The notes beneath the pieces were generated by a model. The model searched no databases. It saw only the letters and a list, made by a program, of their open reading frames with translations, and was not told the DNA's origin. DNA of 9,010 nt from Candidatus Woesearchaeota archaeon. GTDB lineage: Archaea > Nanobdellota > Nanobdellia > Woesearchaeales > WJKV01. Every line of letters begins with the position of its first letter. Within the stretch, counting starts at the first letter, position 1. Shown one piece after another: positions 5,729-9,010 of this stretch. Location: contig WJKV01000033.1 in NCBI GenBank assembly GCA_014728875.1, positions 1 to 9,010 of the forward strand, in the 5' to 3' direction. Made by a program: the position numbers and the translations under genes.

Positions 5729-6410
5729 AGAATTTGCTGTATCCGTGTTCGCCTCTCAAAGGCACAAAGCCGAAGTTTTCTTCTCCGGCAGTCCTGCGGA
5801 TATTTCCTTTTAATTTCACTGCCGTGACCATTCTGCACGAAGAGGGCGTGCCTACCGGTGCGACAACGATTCCGCCTTCTTTCATTTGTCTGAAGATTGT
5901 GTCGGGGATTCTCGGAGTTGCAGCCGTCAGTATGGCCCTGTCATAAGGTTTGTTCTTTGGCCATCCAAGACTGCCGTCATCACATATTATTTCAATGTCC
6001 GCAAGCTCTATCTTCTGTTTTTTAAGTTCAGTTCTTGCAGCCGCAATATTCTTGATAGAAAGTTGTGTCAATTCATAGATCAGTTCGACACTAGTTATTT
6101 TACCTTTCTTTCCTGTAATGTAGGCCATCAATGCTGCATTATATCCGCTCCCGCTTCCGATCTCCAGGACATTGTGGTTCTTCTTCAGTTCAAGAAGTTC
6201 GAGCATGTGGGCGATTGTATACGGCTGGGAGATGGTTTGCCGGTATGCAATAGGCAGCGCTATGTTTTCATAAGAAAGATCCTGCATCTCCTTTCGCACA
6301 AAAAGATGTCTCGGCACCATTCTCATCGCTTCCAGAACATTCTCGTCTCTTATTCCGTATGCCCTGACGATGTCTGTCATCATCTGTCTCTTTTTTTCAA
6401 AATCTTCCAT
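5727..6410 (-). CDS. pcm: Protein-L-isoaspartate O-methyltransferase
   Basis: Repair enzyme that uses S-adenosylmethionine to methylate L-isoaspartyl residues in aged proteins, allowing their return to aspartate. The 227 residues match the family throughout: NVLEAMRMVPRHLFV near the N-terminus, ALPIAYRQTISQPYTIAHML (51-70) with the family serine at S61, the SAM-binding motif VLEIGSGSGYNAA (81-93), the DDGSLGWP element (144-151), the strand RAILTAATPRIPD (158-170), EGGIVVAPVG, and the C-terminal FGFVPLRGEHGY. Length is close to the usual 210-230. The enzyme is cytoplasmic. It converges on the surface-protein gene and diverges from the AAA+ operon, with a TATA box centred about 25 bases before the ATG and no Shine-Dalgarno site, so the message is probably leaderless. 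Confidence 0.97.
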   Translation of the reverse strand: MEDFEKKRQMMTDIVRAYGIRDENVLEAMRMVPRHLFVRKEMQDLSYENIALPIAYRQTISQPYTIAHMLELLELKKNHNVLEIGSGSGYNAALMAYITGKKGKITSVELIYELTQLSIKNIAAARTELKKQKIELADIEIICDDGSLGWPKNKPYDRAILTAATPRIPDTIFRQMKEGGIVVAPVGTPSSCRMVTAVKLKGNIRRTAGEENFGFVPLRGEHGYSKF

Positions 6411-6429
6411 AACAAATTAGTAGGTTTAT

Positions 6430-6441
6430 CTTATATAAAAA
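6430..6441 (-). promoter_or_regulatory. TATA box of pcm
   Basis: The minus strand reads TTTTTATATAAG, centred about 25 bases before ATG at 6410, which predicts transcription starting at or next to the start codon. It lies about 12 bases from the opposing TATA box of the AAA+ operon. Confidence 0.65.
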
Positions 6442-6443
6442 GG

Positions 6444-6451
6444 TTTATATA
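6444..6451 (+). promoter_or_regulatory. TATA box of the AAA+/HTH/PIN operon
   Basis: TTTATATA is centred about 27 bases before ATG at 6475. There is no Shine-Dalgarno site before that ATG, so a leaderless transcript is likely. This also favours the ATG at 6475 over the internal methionine at residue 23. Confidence 0.7.
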
Positions 6452-6474
6452 TGAAATTGCTATAATCTCTTAGT

Positions 6475-7566
6475 ATGAACATAAGGATTTTGTTTGAAGA
6501 CAAGAAGAAAAAGACTCCAAGGTCATTGAAAGAACAGTTCATGCTGGAATGGTACAAACAGCTTGGCTGGAAAAAGAATCCGTTCAAGACAGTTATTCCC
6601 AAACACATTGATGATTTTATTGCCGGCTATGACAAGGACAGATTGAAGATTAATCTGTTCGTGATAAAAAAACTGAATTTTGGCACTATTGTAGGTCCGC
6701 CTGGAACAGGCAAAACAACTATCTTGAAATGGATGGAATATGAATTGAGAAAATACAGGAAACGGGTACATGCAAAACTGGTAGACGGCTCTAATTTAAC
6801 AGGTGAAAAGCAGACAATCAAAAACATACTCTGGCCTTTGTTGAATCCTATTGAAAAATACATCACCAAGCCCTGGCAGGTTATCACAGCTGCAAATATT
6901 GTAAAAGAAGTCAATAACAGACTGAAGCCAGACCATAAACTGGTTTTTCTGGTGGATAATGTTAAGGAAATCAGCGATCTGGCACAGGTTCTGATGAGAG
7001 AATTGTTTCTTGCGAATATTAATTTTCAGCTCATAGTCAGCGGCACAAAAGAAGAGATAGAAGATAGTGGCATAGACCAGTTTAAACCTCAGGATCATTT
7101 GCGTATTGATCTGAGCGAAGGAATGCCGTATAAGGATCTGCGAAATCTTGTCCGGAAAAGGATAGAATCTGTGGGCGGTAAAGACATAAAGCCGTTTACA
7201 GAAGGATTGATGAAAAGGATATGCGCAGAGGCAGACCATAATCCAAAATCTGTTCTTGAATTGGCGTACAATTGTGCAGCAGAGATTGCCCTGGAAAACT
7301 GGCAGAAAGAAAGAATCGCAGAAGAAGAAAGACTGATGGAGTTGCGGGAATTAGAAGAGGCTGCTGAAGAAGAATCTGAGGAAAAGGAAAAATCTGAAAA
7401 GCAAGCGCAAGCCAAGAAAAAGAAAAAAGAAGAGGAATATCTGGATTTAGAAAACTATGAAGAAGTAAAAGGATCTGGCGCCCGCGCGCGAGCAAGACGG
7501 CTTGAGCAGGAAAAGAAAATTCAGGATTTTTTTGACAAGGTTAAGAAAAATCTCGGAGAAATATAA
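6475..7566 (+). CDS. AAA+ ATPase (Orc/ExeA-like) with charged C-terminal coiled coil
   Basis: A 363-residue protein starting with a lysine-rich leader and WYKQLGWKKNPFKTVIP (26-42), an opening typical of Cdc6/Orc- and ExeA-like ATPases that precede their core with a 'GW..NPF' element. Walker A is GPPGTGKTT (74-82). Walker B is KLVFLVDN (155-162), where the usual D-E pair is D161-N162. LIVSGT (187-191) looks like sensor 1, and HNPKSVLELA (255-264) occupies the place of the sensor-2 'GNPR' motif, with Lys instead of Arg. Residues about 275-325 are a highly charged, probably coiled-coil helix, followed by a basic patch GARARARR and a final amphipathic helix. It lacks the winged helix of true Orc1/Cdc6, so it is unlikely to be the initiator. 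First gene of a three-gene operon with a helical protein and a PIN protein. Substrate unknown; whether ATP is hydrolysed is uncertain because of N162. Confidence 0.85.
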   Translation: MNIRILFEDKKKKTPRSLKEQFMLEWYKQLGWKKNPFKTVIPKHIDDFIAGYDKDRLKINLFVIKKLNFGTIVGPPGTGKTTILKWMEYELRKYRKRVHAKLVDGSNLTGEKQTIKNILWPLLNPIEKYITKPWQVITAANIVKEVNNRLKPDHKLVFLVDNVKEISDLAQVLMRELFLANINFQLIVSGTKEEIEDSGIDQFKPQDHLRIDLSEGMPYKDLRNLVRKRIESVGGKDIKPFTEGLMKRICAEADHNPKSVLELAYNCAAEIALENWQKERIAEEERLMELRELEEAAEEESEEKEKSEKQAQAKKKKKEEEYLDLENYEEVKGSGARARARRLEQEKKIQDFFDKVKKNLGEI

Positions 7567-7589
7567 ATCTCCTGTGTAGATCAAAAAAA

Positions 7590-7594
7590 GAGGT
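7590..7594 (+). promoter_or_regulatory. Shine-Dalgarno site GAGGT of the middle operon gene
   Basis: GAGGT lies four bases before ATG at 7599, in the 32-base gap after the ATPase gene. It supports the start and an internal, leader-type translation start within the operon. Confidence 0.6.
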
Positions 7595-7598
7595 TCAT

Positions 7599-8192
7599 AT
7601 GTCAAGAAGAAAAAAGAAACTAAATACAAATGTAAAAAAAGATTTGATTTCTGTTATTAGTGCAACCTTGCTGGCGCTTGAACGCAAACATCATATAAAA
7701 CTGGATGAGATAAGCAACAGGATCATTCATAATGCAACCATCTACCAGAGCGATGAAGTTGTATCCCTTGCGATTGTTGTCTATTCTTTGTCAAAGATCT
7801 GCGAGCGCAATGAATTGCATCCTCTTGCCAACTGGCAAAAATTTCTGGAAAAGATAGAATATCATTTGAAGAATGCAAGACAGAACTTGAACAGGGATAA
7901 AATAAATTCTTACATGAAGGATCTTTCTAGTTTGATCGATGTGATCTCTTCTGTGGATGAAAAGATCAAAATGTATGTGGTGCAGGTTCTTGAAAAGGCA
8001 AAATTGAAAAAGGGCAGCAAGATCTACGAACACGGCATAAGCATTCAGAGGATAAGCGAACTTTTAGACATTAATCTGTGGGAATTGAGCAATTATGTGG
8101 GCCATACCCAGATCATAGACAAAGAAGAAATAAAATTTGATGCGAAAAACAGGTTAAACCTCGCAAAAAAGATATTTAAGCTGAAAACCTAA
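7599..8192 (+). CDS. Helical protein with putative C-terminal HTH, function unknown
   Basis: Not recognised as a named family. The 197 residues begin with a basic stretch (SRRKKK) and are almost entirely helical: amphipathic helices at about 12-30, 34-47, 52-70, 78-97, 100-118 and 119-136, without membrane segments or cysteine clusters (one Cys, at 68). Residues about 148-168 (SIQRISELLDINLWELSNYV) have the spacing of a helix-turn-helix, with ISELLDI as the first helix and LWELSNYVG as the second, followed by a basic C-terminal tail. This makes nucleic-acid binding plausible but unproven. It is expressed between the AAA+ ATPase (32-base gap, Shine-Dalgarno site present) and the PIN protein (13-base gap), so it is probably an adaptor or partner of these two. 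Confidence is high that it is a gene and low for any role. Confidence 0.82.
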   Translation: MSRRKKKLNTNVKKDLISVISATLLALERKHHIKLDEISNRIIHNATIYQSDEVVSLAIVVYSLSKICERNELHPLANWQKFLEKIEYHLKNARQNLNRDKINSYMKDLSSLIDVISSVDEKIKMYVVQVLEKAKLKKGSKIYEHGISIQRISELLDINLWELSNYVGHTQIIDKEEIKFDAKNRLNLAKKIFKLKT

Positions 8193-8205
8193 TAGTTCAA
8201 AAAAA

Positions 8206-8907
8206 ATGGGAGAGAATATAATCTTTGATACTGGACCAATAATTACTTTCACATTGAATGAATTATTGTGGCTTTTAGACAGATTGAAGGAAAAATACAA
8301 AGGAGAGTTCTATATAACAGAAAGTGTCAGAAAAGAATTGATAACGCGTCCTTTGCATTCAAAGAAATACATGTTCGAAGCAATCAGGGTCAATGACAAG
8401 ATAAATGAAGGCGTTTTGAATTTGATAGAAAATGATGAAATATCTTCAAAAGGCAAACAATTGACAGATTGGGCCAATAACAGTTTCAAGGCTCGTGGAA
8501 AATACATAGAATTGGTCCACAAGGCAGAGATAGACAGCCTTGCGGCCGCACTATTCTTGAATTCGTCAGCTGTAGTTATCGACGAGAGAACCACAAGAAT
8601 GTTGATAGAAGAGCCGTACGAATTAGCAAAATTGATGGAGAAAAAATTGCACACAAAGATTGAGATTAATGAAAAAACGCTCAATAAATTCAGGGATGCG
8701 ACAAAAGGCCTGAGGATCATCAGAAGTGTTGAACTGGTAGTGATTGCCTATGAGATGGGTTTGCTTGATAGGTACGTCACTTCAAAAGGAAAAGTCGACA
8801 AGAAGATGAAAAAAGTTCTTCTTGAAGGAGTTTTATGGGCGCTGAAATTGAATGGCTGTGCAATCTCCAAGAAAAATATCAAAGCAATCTTAAAACTTGA
8901 AAGATAA
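8206..8907 (+). CDS. PIN-domain protein with long C-terminal extension, probable nuclease
   Basis: A 233-residue protein whose first 150 residues fit the PIN fold. Strand NIIFDTGPII supplies acidic D8. SVRKELITRP (40-49) supplies E44. EIDSLAAAL (108-116) supplies D110, and VVIDERTTRMLI (123-134) supplies D126. All four expected metal-binding acidic positions are therefore present, which argues for an active, metal-dependent RNase or DNase. A further 80 residues (about 151-233) are helical and basic (ELVVIAYEMGLLDRY, LLEGVLWALKLNGCAISKKN) and are not part of a standard 130-150-residue VapC toxin. The ATG at 8206 gives the canonical N-terminal strand; no Shine-Dalgarno site precedes it, so translation probably depends on coupling to the gene 13 bases upstream. 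Last gene of the AAA+ operon, followed by T-runs. Target unknown. Confidence 0.85.
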   Translation: MGENIIFDTGPIITFTLNELLWLLDRLKEKYKGEFYITESVRKELITRPLHSKKYMFEAIRVNDKINEGVLNLIENDEISSKGKQLTDWANNSFKARGKYIELVHKAEIDSLAAALFLNSSAVVIDERTTRMLIEEPYELAKLMEKKLHTKIEINEKTLNKFRDATKGLRIIRSVELVVIAYEMGLLDRYVTSKGKVDKKMKKVLLEGVLWALKLNGCAISKKNIKAILKLER

Positions 8908-8912
8908 AAAAC

Positions 8913-8957
8913 TTTTTTCTAAAATGTTTTTTAATTTTTTAAGACGCGATTTTTTTT
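8913..8957 (+). terminator. Series of T-runs ending the AAA+/HTH/PIN operon
   Basis: Four runs of six to eight T residues (8913-8918, 8927-8932, 8935-8940 and 8950-8957) start five bases after the PIN-gene stop. Multiple oligo-T tracts without a GC-rich stem match archaeal intrinsic termination. Confidence 0.6.
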
Positions 8958-8964
8958 CGAAACA

Positions 8965-8973
8965 TTTAAATAT
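8965..8973 (+). promoter_or_regulatory. Putative TATA box for the next gene
   Basis: TTTAAATAT lies about 31 bases before an ATG at 9000, after the T-runs that end the previous operon. A second A/T box (TTTAAATA, 8983-8990) is too near the ATG to place a start upstream of it. The region is AT-rich, so the call is tentative. Confidence 0.4.
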
Positions 8974-8999
8974 GAGTTTTTGTTTAAATAGTTTAATAG

Positions 9000-9010
9000 A
9001 TGGTGAGGAA
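9000..9010 (+). CDS. Possible start of a further gene, cut by the window edge
   Basis: ATG GTG AGG at 9000-9008 begins a reading frame (Met-Val-Arg) at a suitable distance from the TATA-like box at 8965-8973. Only three codons are visible, so this rests on promoter spacing alone and no product can be named. Confidence 0.3.

Noticed and set aside
5886..6473. 195-codon plus-strand frame opposite pcm
   Set aside because: pcm is a full-length, motif-complete gene on the other strand; this frame also runs across both divergent TATA boxes.
6796..7239. Minus-strand frames opposite the AAA+ gene, including 7095-7415 and 7196-7495
   Set aside because: Antisense by-products of a lysine/glutamate-rich coding strand, rich in Phe, Leu and Ser.
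6475..7566. The AAA+ protein as the replication initiator Orc1/Cdc6
   Set aside because: No C-terminal winged-helix domain is visible, Walker B differs (D-N), and no origin-like repeat array lies nearby.
7555..7572. Inverted repeat GGAGA...TCTCC around the AAA+ stop codon as a terminator
   Set aside because: The stem is five bases, has no following T-run, and the next gene follows after 32 bases with its own Shine-Dalgarno site, so read-through is expected.
7599..8907. The helical protein plus PIN protein as a VapBC toxin-antitoxin pair
   Set aside because: The upstream protein is 197 residues rather than a small 60-90-residue antitoxin, the PIN protein is far longer than VapC, and both are in an operon with an ATPase.
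1..9010. tRNA, rRNA, CRISPR arrays, insertion sequences and tandem repeats
   Set aside because: Reading both strands showed no tRNA-like cloverleaf in the short spacers, no spaced repeats and no transposase; nearly the whole window is coding.

Overview
The window reads as a piece of a small-genome archaeal chromosome, most likely a DPANN lineage of the Woesearchaeota/Pacearchaeota type. The evidence is archaeal-style TATA boxes (TTTATATA-like) about 25-27 bases before several start codons, a Cdc48-type double AAA+ ATPase, an ArvA-ArvB-ArvC (DUF2073 / DUF2072) cluster, AT-rich lysine-heavy coding and very tight gene packing. The lineage call is an inference from gene content; no rRNA gene is present to settle it. 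No rRNA, tRNA, CRISPR array, insertion sequence or prophage was seen, and no gene-free stretch exceeds about 105 bases.

Layout. Bases 1-4307 are minus strand. Reading in transcription order there is a four-helix membrane protein of the DUF1461/Lit family (4307-3636), the small GTPase ArvA (3589-2954), ArvB (2932-2540) and the zinc-ribbon protein ArvC (2537-2148). After a promoter come an unassigned, possibly SecB-like protein (2061-1621) and the N-terminal 534 residues of a Cdc48/VAT-like unfoldase (1603-1), whose gene runs off the left edge. A 102-base divergent promoter region (4308-4409) separates this block from a plus-strand surface protein (4410-5711), which has a signal peptide, a LecA-like domain, a Cys-rich motif, an NTF2-like domain, one membrane helix and a zinc ribbon. 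It converges on a minus-strand protein-L-isoaspartate methyltransferase, pcm (6410-5727). A second divergent promoter (6411-6474) with two nearly touching TATA boxes starts a plus-strand three-gene operon: an AAA+ ATPase with a charged C-terminal helix (6475-7566), a helical protein with a putative HTH (7599-8192) and a large PIN-domain protein (8206-8907). T-runs follow, then a promoter and the first codons of a possible next gene at 9000.

How the genes may work together. The left half combines protein unfolding (Cdc48), a possible chaperone-like partner, and the ArvABC set, whose homologues are reported to drive extracellular vesicle formation in Haloferax. Next to these lie two membrane or surface proteins, so 2148-5711 has a cell-envelope flavour. 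The right-hand operon looks like one functional unit joining an ATPase, a possible DNA- or RNA-binding helical protein and a probable nuclease; its function is unknown and it is the best candidate here for an undescribed system.

A second theme is expression. Five genes have a TATA box placed so that the transcript would begin at or very near the start codon (leaderless mRNA), whereas arvB, the SecB-like gene and the middle gene of the AAA+ operon have Shine-Dalgarno sites.
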